Assembly: GCF_003268635.1 (NCBI RefSeq)
Contig: NZ_CP029639.1
Coordinates: 1,437,501-1,501,500, forward strand
Direction of reading: 5' to 3'
Source: Paenibacillus sp. DCT19
Lineage (GTDB): Bacteria > Bacillota > Bacilli > Paenibacillales > Paenibacillaceae
DNA: 64,000 bases
A program made the translations under genes and the position numbers. Below the pieces are notes generated by a model. The model had not been told where the DNA came from. It saw only the letters and a list, made by a program, of their open reading frames with translations, and searched no databases. Below are positions 45,554 through 53,953 of the stretch, one piece after another (position 1 is the stretch's first letter; every line of letters begins with the position of its first letter).

Positions 45554-46458
45554 ATGAAAAAAGTGAGAAAAGCGATCATTCCCGCAGCTGGACTGGGAAC
45601 ACGTTTCCTGCCTGCCACGAAAGCTATGCCTAAAGAAATGCTCCCTATTGTGGATAAACCAACTATACAGTATATCGTTGAGGAAGCCATTGCCTCTGGT
45701 ATTGAAGATATCATCATCGTTACAGGTAAGGGGAAACGGGCAATCGAGGATCATTTTGACAATGCATTCGAATTGGAACACAACCTGCTCGAAAAAGGAA
45801 AATTAGGCCTGCTTGAGGAGGTCCGCAAATCATCCAATGTGGATATTCATTACATAAGGCAAAAAGAGGCCAAGGGACTGGGTCATGCGGTGTGGTGTGC
45901 AAGGAATTTTATCGGCGACGAACCTTTTGCCGTGTTGCTGGGAGATGATATTGTTGTCTCGGACGTTCCATGCACCAAACAGCTGATTGATCAATATGAC
46001 CAGGTTCAGCAATCCGTGGTGGGTGTTCAAACGGTTCAGCCTGAACAAACCGAACGTTACGGTATTGTTGATCCATTGCGATCGGACGGACGTCTGACGG
46101 AGGTACTTCAATTCGTTGAGAAGCCAGCACAAGGGACGGCACCATCCAATCTAGCGATCATGGGAAGATATGTCCTGAATCCAGAGATTTTTGACTTTTT
46201 GGAAGAGCAAGAGATTGGGCAAGGGGAGAAATTCAGTTAACTGATGCAATTCAAAGATTAAATGAAAAACAAGGAGTGTATGCTTACGACTTCGAAGGAA
46301 TCAGATATGATGTGGGCGAGAAATTAGGTTTCATTTTGACGACGATTGACTTCGCGCTCCAAAACCCGGAATTAAAATTACCGATGTTACATGCTCTACA
46401 GGACATTTTGGAGAAACAGTCCGTTGAGCAAGTAATCGCTGGGAGGGAGTTTGAATGA
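45554..46458 (+). CDS. galU: UTP-glucose-1-phosphate uridylyltransferase, frameshifted
   Basis: ATG 45554 behind GGATAGGGTGG. The N-terminus [26 protein letters not shown] is the GalU nucleotide-binding loop; VEKPAQG and DDIVV also fit. The frame breaks at the G4 run 46223-46226 (ends GQGEKFS at 46240); with one more G it reads [21 protein letters not shown] and continues to 46458, giving about 301 residues, the normal length. It makes UDP-glucose for the polymer and for Ugd at 57788. Its stop overlaps the next start (ATGA). Confidence 0.92.
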
Positions 46459-47156
46459 GTCCATCTCCCCAAACGAAAGAAGCGGAGATTGTTATAGACA
46501 AAGGTCTGGGATACAGCGCAACGACGGCGACGCATGGACTTGAAGCAGATAAAGTGTATTTGCTTATGAAAAGAATGCTGGACTTTCTTGGCTCTTTCAT
46601 AGGTTTGATCCTACTATGTCCGTTATTTGCAGTGATCGCTCTACTTATTAAAATAGAGGCCCCTAAGGGGTCTGTTTTTTTTCGCCAAGTTCGGGTTGGG
46701 CTGAACGGTAAGGAATTTTATATGTACAAATTCAGATCAATGGTCGTGAATGCCGAGGATTTGCTGGAGAATCTTATGGATCAAAATGAAGTAGGCGGTA
46801 ACATGTTCAAAATGAAAAATGATCCTAGAATAACTCGCATCGGCAAATTCATTCGCAAAACCAGTCTCGACGAGCTTCCACAGTTATGGAATGTGCTCAA
46901 AGGGGAGATGAGTCTGGTAGGTCCCAGACCTTCACTTCCAAGAGAAGTGGAGAATTACACGTCCTATGATCGACAACGTCTCAAAATGATTCCAGGCTGT
47001 ACAGGGCTATGGCAAGTGAGTGGCCGAAATAGCGTTGGATTCAATGAAATGGTGGAGCTTGATCTGACCTATGCCCGTGAACGCAATATTTTCATGGACA
47101 TCAAGATCATTCTGAGAACGTTCAGAGTGTTAATCGGCTCGAAGGACGCATTTTGA
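46455..47156 (+). CDS. undecaprenyl-phosphate sugar phosphotransferase (priming transferase)
   Basis: 233 residues, PF02397 bacterial sugar transferase. One membrane helix ([23 protein letters not shown] near residues 40-65) is followed by the conserved cytoplasmic domain: [62 protein letters not shown] and GLWQVSGR. It lacks the extra N-terminal membrane domain of WbaP/WcaJ, so it is a short PglC-like form. It starts the repeat unit by putting hexose-1-phosphate on undecaprenyl phosphate. Coupled to galU by an ATGA overlap. Confidence 0.93.
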   Translation: MSPSPQTKEAEIVIDKGLGYSATTATHGLEADKVYLLMKRMLDFLGSFIGLILLCPLFAVIALLIKIEAPKGSVFFRQVRVGLNGKEFYMYKFRSMVVNAEDLLENLMDQNEVGGNMFKMKNDPRITRIGKFIRKTSLDELPQLWNVLKGEMSLVGPRPSLPREVENYTSYDRQRLKMIPGCTGLWQVSGRNSVGFNEMVELDLTYARERNIFMDIKIILRTFRVLIGSKDAF

Positions 47157-47198
47157 ACGAACGAAATACGATTCTGGCTCTGAGGTGGCATAGCTAAC

Positions 47199-48545
47199 AT
47201 GCAAAAAGCAGCATTTTTTGCTTCTTCTAAACTAGGTGCGTTATATCTTGTTTTTGCCTCGCTGTTCATTATTAGCCTCGCTATTTACGTACCTATTGTT
47301 GCGGTAATGGCATTGATGGCGTTGATCTTGCTAGGGGTGTATATGAAGCATCCTAGCTGGGTCTATTTTGTGGTGGTCGGCACGTTCTCGTTATCTGTGG
47401 ACAAAATTTTTAGAATGCAAGTGATGGGTTTTGATTCTTCATCCTTCTATAAGTTACTTATTTTATTTTTTATCCTTCCTATTTTTCTAAGATACGGCTT
47501 CAGGAAGGAAATGATCTATCCTGCTCTAGCAGTTGGTTATCTCTTTGTGCAAAGTTATTTTTTATCGGATATGCCTGACAAGATGAGCCCAATTGATCCC
47601 TTTAAATCTTTTCTGGGATTAGTTGTGCCATTTCTATTATTGATGGTTAACTTCTCCAAGGAAATTAATATGAGGATCATAAGGGTTCTTGCTTGGCTCC
47701 CGGTGTTTAGCTTGATCGCTGGTTTCTTCCTGCAACAAATGGGGATGCTGTCGATCATAAGCTTTGAAATCTCGGGCGTGAATCGTTTGCAAGGGGCCAA
47801 TATAGCAGCGCATCTGGGGATGTTATGTTTTATCTCCATCTGTGTATGTCTTATCGAAATTCGAAATAAACACCAGGTTATTTTGAATTATGCTCTGACG
47901 CTAACTCATTTTATTATATTAATCCAGACGGGAACTCGTGGTCCTCTTATCGCACTGATTCCGATAGTGTGCATGTATTTATTCGACCATGTGCGGAAGT
48001 TTGCGAAGGGCAGAACAGGTGCATTAATTCCAGTTGTTCTTTTTTTGGCGGCGGTGACTGTGATGGTCTCTGCTCAGTGGGACAATTATCAGTTAAGGCA
48101 GGAGAGCAAGGGGTTGTCTGGCAGGGATTCTGCCTGGGCTTTCTTTACGAATAGGGCGAATGAACACCCTGTCTTTGGTCAAGGACTTGGCTCGGCGCTA
48201 GTTGCGAACGATGGAAGTATCTTTTCTGGCTTTGTTGTTCCGCATAATGAGTACATTCGCTTCTACTATGATGGTGGATTTGTAGGAGCACTGCTGTTCT
48301 TTGGTGCTTTGTTTTTCGTGTATCTCAAAGTGTATCGTCGCATGAATTCCCTGGTGAAGCCTTACTTTCTCGGAATGATTCTTGGCTTCCTGGTGTATTC
48401 CTTCTTTGACAATACGTTGTCCACGATGCATTTAATTGCTCCCTTCTGTGTATATCTGAATTCGTTATACCTGACGAGCAACAAGCAAAACCCTGAACCT
48501 GAAGAACTACCGAAGTTAGCCCCTCGAAAGGAGATCTTGCAATGA
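47199..48545 (+). CDS. Wzy-type EPS polymerase / O-antigen ligase family
   Basis: 448 residues with about eleven or twelve membrane helices. A large outer loop before the last helices has the O-antigen ligase/polymerase pattern: TGTRGPLIALIP, SGRDSAWAFF and the H-x-x-x-G-like VFGQGLGS, then VPHNEYIRFYYDGGFVG. It would polymerise lipid-linked repeat units on the outer face of the membrane. Start ATG 47199, 42 bases after the priming transferase; its end overlaps the next gene by ATGA. Confidence 0.85.
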   Translation: MQKAAFFASSKLGALYLVFASLFIISLAIYVPIVAVMALMALILLGVYMKHPSWVYFVVVGTFSLSVDKIFRMQVMGFDSSSFYKLLILFFILPIFLRYGFRKEMIYPALAVGYLFVQSYFLSDMPDKMSPIDPFKSFLGLVVPFLLLMVNFSKEINMRIIRVLAWLPVFSLIAGFFLQQMGMLSIISFEISGVNRLQGANIAAHLGMLCFISICVCLIEIRNKHQVILNYALTLTHFIILIQTGTRGPLIALIPIVCMYLFDHVRKFAKGRTGALIPVVLFLAAVTVMVSAQWDNYQLRQESKGLSGRDSAWAFFTNRANEHPVFGQGLGSALVANDGSIFSGFVVPHNEYIRFYYDGGFVGALLFFGALFFVYLKVYRRMNSLVKPYFLGMILGFLVYSFFDNTLSTMHLIAPFCVYLNSLYLTSNKQNPEPEELPKLAPRKEILQ

Positions 48546-49000
48546 AAGTCTGTCTGGTAAGTTCAACAGGAGGCCATCTGAATCAACTGTTAAATCTAGT
48601 TCCTGCTGTTGAGGATCATGATTACTTTTTGGTAACGGAGAAAAGCGAAGCGAGCAGCAAGCTGAATCTCTCCCAGCGAACCTATTTCTTATCGCAACAG
48701 GAACGCAAAAATATGCTGTTTATATTTATCGTTCTGCGGAACATCATAACTTCGCTGTTCATTTTGCTGAAGGAGCGACCAAAGGTTCTGATCACAACAG
48801 GAGCCGGAGCGGTATATCCGCTGTGTTTGCTCGGGAAATTGATGGGAGCGAAGCTGGTCTATGTCGAGAGTTATGCCAAAATATATTCGCCAACGCTAAC
48901 GGGCAGATTGATCTACAAGTTTGCCGATGAATTCTATATTCAATGGGAAACGTTGCAAGAAGCATATCCGAAGGCGAAGTATAGGGGGGCTTTATTTTGA
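48542..49000 (+). CDS. PssD-like (Alg14-type) glycosyltransferase membrane subunit
   Basis: 152 residues, overlapping wzy (ATGA). The pattern KVCLVSSTGGHLNQLLNL, ERKNMLFIFIVLRNIITSLFILLKERPKVLITTGAGAVYPLC, YVESYAKIYSPTLTGRLIY is that of Alg14/PssD, which anchors the catalytic PssE/Alg13 subunit to the membrane. The two genes are adjacent and overlapping, as expected for a two-part enzyme. In streptococci the pair adds the second sugar, often glucuronic acid or galactose, to the lipid-linked primer. Confidence 0.88.
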   Translation: MKVCLVSSTGGHLNQLLNLVPAVEDHDYFLVTEKSEASSKLNLSQRTYFLSQQERKNMLFIFIVLRNIITSLFILLKERPKVLITTGAGAVYPLCLLGKLMGAKLVYVESYAKIYSPTLTGRLIYKFADEFYIQWETLQEAYPKAKYRGALF

Positions 49001-49476
49001 TCTTTGTGGTGCTTGGAACGCAGCGATTTCAATTTAACCGGCTTCTGAAGGCGATCGATAATCTGATTGAAGAAGGCAAGCTGCCTTCAGACGTTCTTGT
49101 GCAGTCAGGTTACAGTGAATATAAGCCTCGCCATTATAAGCATAAGCCTTTTTTTAATCAGGAAGAGATGAATGAGCATATTGGCAAAAGTGAATTTGTT
49201 CTGTCCCATGCAGGTGTCGGGGTGATCACTAGTGCACTGCAGATGAACAAAAAGGTCATCGTCATGCCTAGGCGTAAGGATCAAGGGGAGCATGTGGATA
49301 ATCATCAACTTGAGATCGCCAAAGTATTTCAAGACAAAGGTTACATTTCGGTTGCTCAGAACGAGGATGAACTGTCTGCATTAATATCGAATCTGGATCA
49401 GCTCGACTTCAAGCCTTATGTGAAGAGTAACTCGCAATTGCTATCATCCATCAAAGGCTACATCAATTCCCTATAA
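48997..49476 (+). CDS. PssE-like (Alg13-type) glycosyltransferase catalytic subunit
   Basis: 159 residues from TTG 48997, overlapping the pssD stop (TTGA), with an AGGGGGG site upstream. GT28 C-terminal fold: IFVVLGTQRFQFNRLLKAID, FVLSHAGVGVITSALQMNKKVIVMPRRKDQGEHVDNHQLEIA. The UDP-sugar-binding SHAG and EHxDNHQ motifs are intact. Works with the membrane subunit encoded just before it. Confidence 0.88.
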   Translation: MIFVVLGTQRFQFNRLLKAIDNLIEEGKLPSDVLVQSGYSEYKPRHYKHKPFFNQEEMNEHIGKSEFVLSHAGVGVITSALQMNKKVIVMPRRKDQGEHVDNHQLEIAKVFQDKGYISVAQNEDELSALISNLDQLDFKPYVKSNSQLLSSIKGYINSL

Positions 49477-49488
49477 GACTCAGAGGAT

Positions 49489-49655
49489 GTTCAAAAAAGT
49501 CTGCTTTTGATTACGAAAGATGCCTACTGGCATCTCAGCGCCGAACATGGAATTCAGCCGAAATATCCGTTGCTCACGTAGCTCTAACTACGCTCCGCTA
49601 CTCTATTTCTAGCTTTATCCCATCTTCTTGGTACTGAAAACCAGATTTTTTGAAC
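49489..49655 (-). repeat. MITE-like repeat, full copy B
   Basis: 167 bases ended by GTTCAAAAAA and TTTTTTGAAC. Its reverse complement aligns along its whole length with copy A at 29115-29280. A further fragment of its left end (AAGTCTGCTTTTGATTACGAATGC) is repeated at 49666-49689, hinting at a partial duplication or a second insertion. It lies inside the EPS operon between pssE and a glycosyltransferase without breaking either. Confidence 0.82.
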
Positions 49656-49716
49656 TTGGACTATAAAGTCTGCTTTTGATTACGAATGCTCTTGATGATT
49701 CAAAAGGAGTGGAAGA

Positions 49717-50784
49717 ATGAAACCTAAGGTGCTGGTCATCGGTTCTTCGACGAAGGACATGGGCGGGATTGTGAGTGTCATTGTGAATATTGAGAATTCG
49801 CATATCGCCGAGCAATACAATCTACAACGGATTGAAACCTATATTACGGGCAGTATTCTGGCAAGGTTGCTCATCTTCATGAAGGGTTTTCTTCAATTTC
49901 TCGGGAAGCTCGTTACCTTCAAACCCGATATGATCCATATTCATATGTCGTATAACGGAAGCTTCTATCGTAAAGCGTTGTTCATTCTTGTTGGGCGTAA
50001 ACTATTCCGGGTACCAGTAATTGTCCACATTCATGCTTCCAGTTTTGATGTGTTCTATAATCGACATCCACTGCAACAGAAGTTATGCAAGGTTGTGCTG
50101 AATCAGGTGGATAAATTAATCGTGCTGTCCTATACATGGCAGGAATTTTTCTCTAAGATTGTACCCGAGTCCAAGATCGAGGTGCTCTATAATGGCGTGT
50201 TCATTAAAGAACCTCCGATTAGGGAAGAGCGTCCAGTTCCACGCTGCTTGTTCATGGGGCGGCTGGGTAAGAGAAAAGGGGTATATGATCTTCTGTTAGC
50301 GATCCAGCAACTGAAGCAACGAGGCGTAGAAGCGGTCTTTACCCTCGCAGGCGATGGAGAGGTTAACGAAGTTAGAGCGCTAGTGGAGCGGTATGACATC
50401 TCTGATTATGTCGAGGTGCCTGGATGGATCAGGGGCGAAGAGAAGGAACGTTTATTACAACATGCGGATCTATTAGTTCTGCCTTCCTATCATGAAGGAC
50501 TTCCTATGGCGGTGCTGGAAGGCATGAATAGTGGACTCCCCATTGTCTCTACCCGAGTAGGCGGAATACCGGAAGTGATTGCGGATGAATTGAACGGTTT
50601 CTTAGTTGAGCCTGGGGACGTTGAGGCGCTGGCTCATGCGCTGGAAAGGATCATTCTGGATAAAGAGCTGCGGCTGCAAATGGGCTTGAATAACAAGCAA
50701 CTGGTTACCTCCAAGTTCAATATGAACGATCTCATGCATAACTTATCGTCTATCTATGACAAGGTGCACGTGAACGTGTCTTAG
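49717..50784 (+). CDS. GT4-family glycosyltransferase
   Basis: 355 residues from ATG 49717 (AAAAGGAGTGG upstream). GT-B fold with a glycine-rich N-terminus (GSSTKDMGGIVSVIVNI), PVIVHIHASSFDVFYN, the domain junction VLYNGVFI, donor domain LFMGRLGKRKGVYDLL and the E-x7-E motif in SYHEGLPMAVLEGMNSGLPIVST. Retaining enzyme using a nucleotide sugar; donor unknown. It is followed by 261 bases holding the third structured element. Confidence 0.92.
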   Translation: MKPKVLVIGSSTKDMGGIVSVIVNIENSHIAEQYNLQRIETYITGSILARLLIFMKGFLQFLGKLVTFKPDMIHIHMSYNGSFYRKALFILVGRKLFRVPVIVHIHASSFDVFYNRHPLQQKLCKVVLNQVDKLIVLSYTWQEFFSKIVPESKIEVLYNGVFIKEPPIREERPVPRCLFMGRLGKRKGVYDLLLAIQQLKQRGVEAVFTLAGDGEVNEVRALVERYDISDYVEVPGWIRGEEKERLLQHADLLVLPSYHEGLPMAVLEGMNSGLPIVSTRVGGIPEVIADELNGFLVEPGDVEALAHALERIILDKELRLQMGLNNKQLVTSKFNMNDLMHNLSSIYDKVHVNVS

Positions 50785-50794
50785 GAGGATGTAT

Positions 50795-50881
50795 ATGAAA
50801 ATCCAGCTCCTTTTGGGATATAAGTACGTCCTGTATAGATTGAACTATACAATTACACAAGAACGGAGAGGACAGAAATAA
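50795..50881 (+). CDS. 28-residue micro-ORF
   Basis: ATG 50795 has a perfect AGGAGG 8 bases upstream. It begins MKIQLLLGYKYVLYR and ends in a basic RRGQK. It runs into the structured element at 50843, which supplies its stop. The N-terminus reads like the start of a longer protein, so this may be the stump of a gene replaced by the element, or a leader peptide. Confidence 0.4.
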   Translation: MKIQLLLGYKYVLYRLNYTITQERRGQK

Positions 50882-51026
50882 CATGAAGAAGCGAAGCGCT
50901 CGCCTTTATCCCCGGATTTTCCCCATTGAAAAAGGGAATCAGAAAAATCTGGGGATAACAGCGATCGGAGGGTTGTTCTGTCATCGGAGTGGTCAGTGTA
51001 AATATTTATAATTAATCTGTATAGTT
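50843..51026 (+). ncRNA. structured element, copy 3 of 3, in the EPS operon
   Basis: Closing arms AACTATACA (50843-50851) with TGTATAGTT (51018-51026), extended by ATTA/TAAT after a bulge. Core blocks are shared with 12874: GAACGGAGAGGACAG, GCGCTCGCCTTTATCCCCGGATTTT, AAAATCTGGGGATAACAGCG and TTCTGTCATCGGAGTGG. TTATCCCC pairs perfectly with GGGGATAA and GACAG with CTGTC; the tip GATTTTCCC...GGG...AAAAATC is also paired. It ends 20 bases before the glycosyltransferase start, with the ribosome binding site GAGGGAAAGG just outside. Function unknown. Confidence 0.6.
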
Positions 51027-51045
51027 TCGAGGGAAAGGTGGTTCT

Positions 51046-51978
51046 ATGAAAGCATTAGTGAGTTGTATTATAACTACGCATAATCGCGCTGAGTTATTGA
51101 AGAAGGCCATGGCAAGTGTGATGGCGCAGACCTATCCCCATCTGGAGATTATCATTGTCGATGATGGTTCTAAGGATCATACGGAAGAGGTATGTAGAGC
51201 ATGGCTCAAGCAGGATCAACGAATCCATTATATACAGGTTCCCTATGCTCAAGGTGCGAATCATGCCCGGAATTTAGGGATACAGCGTGCCAATGGCAAA
51301 TATATAGCATTCCTGGACGATGATGACCAGTGGTTGCCTGATAAGATTCAGGCTCAGACCCAGACGTTAGAGCAGAACAAAGGACTATTTTGTTTTTGCA
51401 GCAAAGTGCTTGTCTATGTGGATCGGGAGGATAACGTTACGCGGAGAAAGGTATCTGTCGAATCCCGTGAGCTGGTGTTCTACGAGGACTTGCTGACGTA
51501 CAACTGGATTGGCGAAACATCCAAAATTATGGTGCAAACGCAGTTGGCACGCACGGTTATGTTTGATGAACAATTAACCTCCGCTCAGGATTATGATTTC
51601 TATCTACGTATTCTGCAACGGGGGCATCATGCAATTAATGTGAAGGAACCGCTGGTGCACATTTATATTCATCCAGGGCCGCGCATCTCGACCTCTGCCA
51701 AGAAAAAATTCCAAGGGCAACGGAGAGTGCTGATTAAGTATTACAAGGACATGAGCCAAGAACAGAAGAGACGCCAGCTTCATCATTATCGCATGATGGA
51801 ATGGTCGAAGAACCCTAACCGCAATACCCTTTTTCTCAAAAAGACCCTAACGCTATATCCATGGTGGCGAAACTTCACGCTGCTCAAGCGTAATGTAAGA
51901 ACCATCTTGCTTGGATTTCGTCTGCGAAGACAGCTACGGAGCGAAACGTTGAACAAAGAGTATAAAGGAACAGCCTAA
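51046..51978 (+). CDS. GT2-family glycosyltransferase
   Basis: 310 residues from ATG 51046. GT-A fold with VSCIITTHNRAELLKKAMASV, IIIVDDGSKDHTEEV (nucleotide-binding Asp pair), ARNLGIQRANGKYIAFLDDDDQWLPDK (DxD metal site) and a QDYDFYLRIL motif typical of inverting family 2 enzymes. The C-terminal 90 residues are basic and may contact the membrane. Expected to add one sugar to the lipid-linked repeat unit. Confidence 0.92.
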   Translation: MKALVSCIITTHNRAELLKKAMASVMAQTYPHLEIIIVDDGSKDHTEEVCRAWLKQDQRIHYIQVPYAQGANHARNLGIQRANGKYIAFLDDDDQWLPDKIQAQTQTLEQNKGLFCFCSKVLVYVDREDNVTRRKVSVESRELVFYEDLLTYNWIGETSKIMVQTQLARTVMFDEQLTSAQDYDFYLRILQRGHHAINVKEPLVHIYIHPGPRISTSAKKKFQGQRRVLIKYYKDMSQEQKRRQLHHYRMMEWSKNPNRNTLFLKKTLTLYPWWRNFTLLKRNVRTILLGFRLRRQLRSETLNKEYKGTA

Positions 51979-51993
51979 AACAGAGGTGTTATC

Positions 51994-53016
51994 ATGCGAG
52001 AACCCATCGTCTACATGTTGCCCAAAATGATCAAGACGAACAAATTCAATGAACTATTGTCACAGTCCATCGAGGATGAGGGGTGGGATGTGAAGCACTT
52101 TTCCAAGAAAGATCTCAGAAATATACGTAAAAACGATGTGTTACATTTTCACTGGCCGAGCTTTTATTACAAAGGAAACAACGCGTTCTCGACATTCATC
52201 AAGTCCATATTGTTCATTCTCATGATTGTTTACGTGCGACTAAAGGGTGCGAAGTTGTTCTGGACGGTGCATAATATATGGCCGCATAACAGCGGTAGAA
52301 CTTGGCATGATTACTGGATGAGGACGTTTCTGGTACGGAATTGTACCAAACTCATTGTCATGGGCAAACCGCTCATTCGTAGTGTGTGCGAGACGTTTCA
52401 TGTGAAAGAAAGCCTTATCGAAGTGATTCCCCACGGACATTACCAAGGGGTGTATGGACGGACAGGGCAGAACATTAGAGAGATGTTCAACATCCCGGCG
52501 AATGACTATGTCTTTGCCTTCTTTGGTCAGGTATCACCCTATAAAGGGGTAGATGATCTCATTAAGGCATTCAATCATCTAAAATGGCCGGATGCTCATC
52601 TGTTGATAGCCGGTAAGAAAGCGGCCGATTATGATCTAGAGGCATCGATAGGTCAATCAGATCGGATTCATACGTACTTCAACTTTATTCAGGACGGGGA
52701 GTATTCGGATTATTTTGAAGCGATTGATTCGATGATTCTACCGTACAAAAATATTGCGACATCAGGCAGTGCCATACTGGCACTGTCTTTTGGCAAGCCT
52801 GTCGTTGCTCCGCGGATCGGACTTATGGAAGAGTATCTGCCCGAGAACTGTGCAGTCTTATATGATCCTGCAGATCAGAACGGGCTGGAAGAGGCGATGA
52901 AGCAGATCCGGGCGAAGGACGACGAGTTCAGGGAAGGTCAAGGGTTTCAAACGATGCTTGAAAAGCTGGAATGGTCGGGAATTGCGAAGCGCACCATTTC
53001 GCTCTATACCATCTAA
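51994..53016 (+). CDS. glycosyltransferase (GT-B, GT4-like)
   Basis: 340 residues from ATG 51994. N-terminal domain with DVLHFHWPSFYYKG, a membrane-associated helix (FIKSILFILMIVYVRL) and TVHNIWPHN. C-terminal donor domain with FAFFGQVSPYKGVDDLIKAF, LLIAGKK, MILPYKNIATSGSAILALSFGKPVVAPRIG. The usual E-x7-E is changed to a TSGSAILALS version, as in some EPS-type GT4 enzymes. Donor and linkage are unknown. Confidence 0.85.
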   Translation: MREPIVYMLPKMIKTNKFNELLSQSIEDEGWDVKHFSKKDLRNIRKNDVLHFHWPSFYYKGNNAFSTFIKSILFILMIVYVRLKGAKLFWTVHNIWPHNSGRTWHDYWMRTFLVRNCTKLIVMGKPLIRSVCETFHVKESLIEVIPHGHYQGVYGRTGQNIREMFNIPANDYVFAFFGQVSPYKGVDDLIKAFNHLKWPDAHLLIAGKKAADYDLEASIGQSDRIHTYFNFIQDGEYSDYFEAIDSMILPYKNIATSGSAILALSFGKPVVAPRIGLMEEYLPENCAVLYDPADQNGLEEAMKQIRAKDDEFREGQGFQTMLEKLEWSGIAKRTISLYTI

Positions 53017-53043
53017 ATCAATAAAGGATGCGGGGACGATCGA

Positions 53044-53943
53044 ATGAAAGCCACTGTAGCCATATGCACCTACAATAGAGCCTATGATCTAAGTGAGTCC
53101 GTTCATAGTGCCATTCAGCAACATGCTGAATTTGAGTATGAAATTATCGTAATTGATAACAATTCAACCGATCATACCGCTAAGCTTGTCCAAGAGATTC
53201 AGGCTGGCGAAGGTGGAGATCGCGTCAAGTATGTGCTGGAGAAGACACCTGGCTTGTCGGCAGCAAGGAATCGAGCGATCCGTGAAGCACGCGGTGAATA
53301 TATTCTTTTCTTAGATGATGACGCCATTGCATCTCCGCTGTGGATTCAGCACATTGTCGGTGTATTTGACAGTGATCGTGCGATCGGAGTGGTAGGGGGC
53401 AAGATCGATCCTCTCTGGGAGAGCCGGAAGCCAGATTGGATACCCAGTGAGAATCTATCCCTGTACACCATTTTGGATTATGCAGATCATGTGGTGGAGA
53501 TGCCGAGCCCATCGATTCCGTTTGGTGCCAATGTCGCCTTTCGTACCCAGGTATTTCGAGATATTGTCCCTTTTCGTGAAGACCTCGGGAGAGTGGGGAA
53601 GAACCTGTTATCCAATGAAGAGAGCGAGCTAATCGCTAGAATTAGAGTACGCCACAAAGTGTTTTATACACCCTTCGGATCGGTGCAACACAAGGTATCC
53701 AAGGAGCGAACGACCAAGAACTGGTTTTTGCGGCGTGTGTTCTGGCAAGGGGTTAGTGATGCAGTTCGTAAAAAAGACAAGGGTGCAGTTCGCACACTGA
53801 AACATGCGATTCGCTTGGGTCAAGGCGTAATTCGAGCGCTGCTGTGCATCTATAGTCCAAAGCGTTTTACCCGGCAACTCGCCCAGATCTGTTACCGGAA
53901 TGGCCTGATTATCGGCATACTCAGATATAACAGTAAGGAATGA
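53044..53943 (+). CDS. GT2-family glycosyltransferase
   Basis: 299 residues from ATG 53044. ATVAICTYNRAYDLSESVHS, EIIVIDNNSTDHTAKLV, AARNRAIREARGEYILFLDDDAIAS (DDD metal site) and a later NEESELIARIR helix, the likely acid region, are all intact. It is followed 10 bases later by the flippase gene. Acts on the cytoplasmic face of the membrane. Confidence 0.92.
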   Translation: MKATVAICTYNRAYDLSESVHSAIQQHAEFEYEIIVIDNNSTDHTAKLVQEIQAGEGGDRVKYVLEKTPGLSAARNRAIREARGEYILFLDDDAIASPLWIQHIVGVFDSDRAIGVVGGKIDPLWESRKPDWIPSENLSLYTILDYADHVVEMPSPSIPFGANVAFRTQVFRDIVPFREDLGRVGKNLLSNEESELIARIRVRHKVFYTPFGSVQHKVSKERTTKNWFLRRVFWQGVSDAVRKKDKGAVRTLKHAIRLGQGVIRALLCIYSPKRFTRQLAQICYRNGLIIGILRYNSKE

Positions 53944-53953
53944 GGAATAGTTC

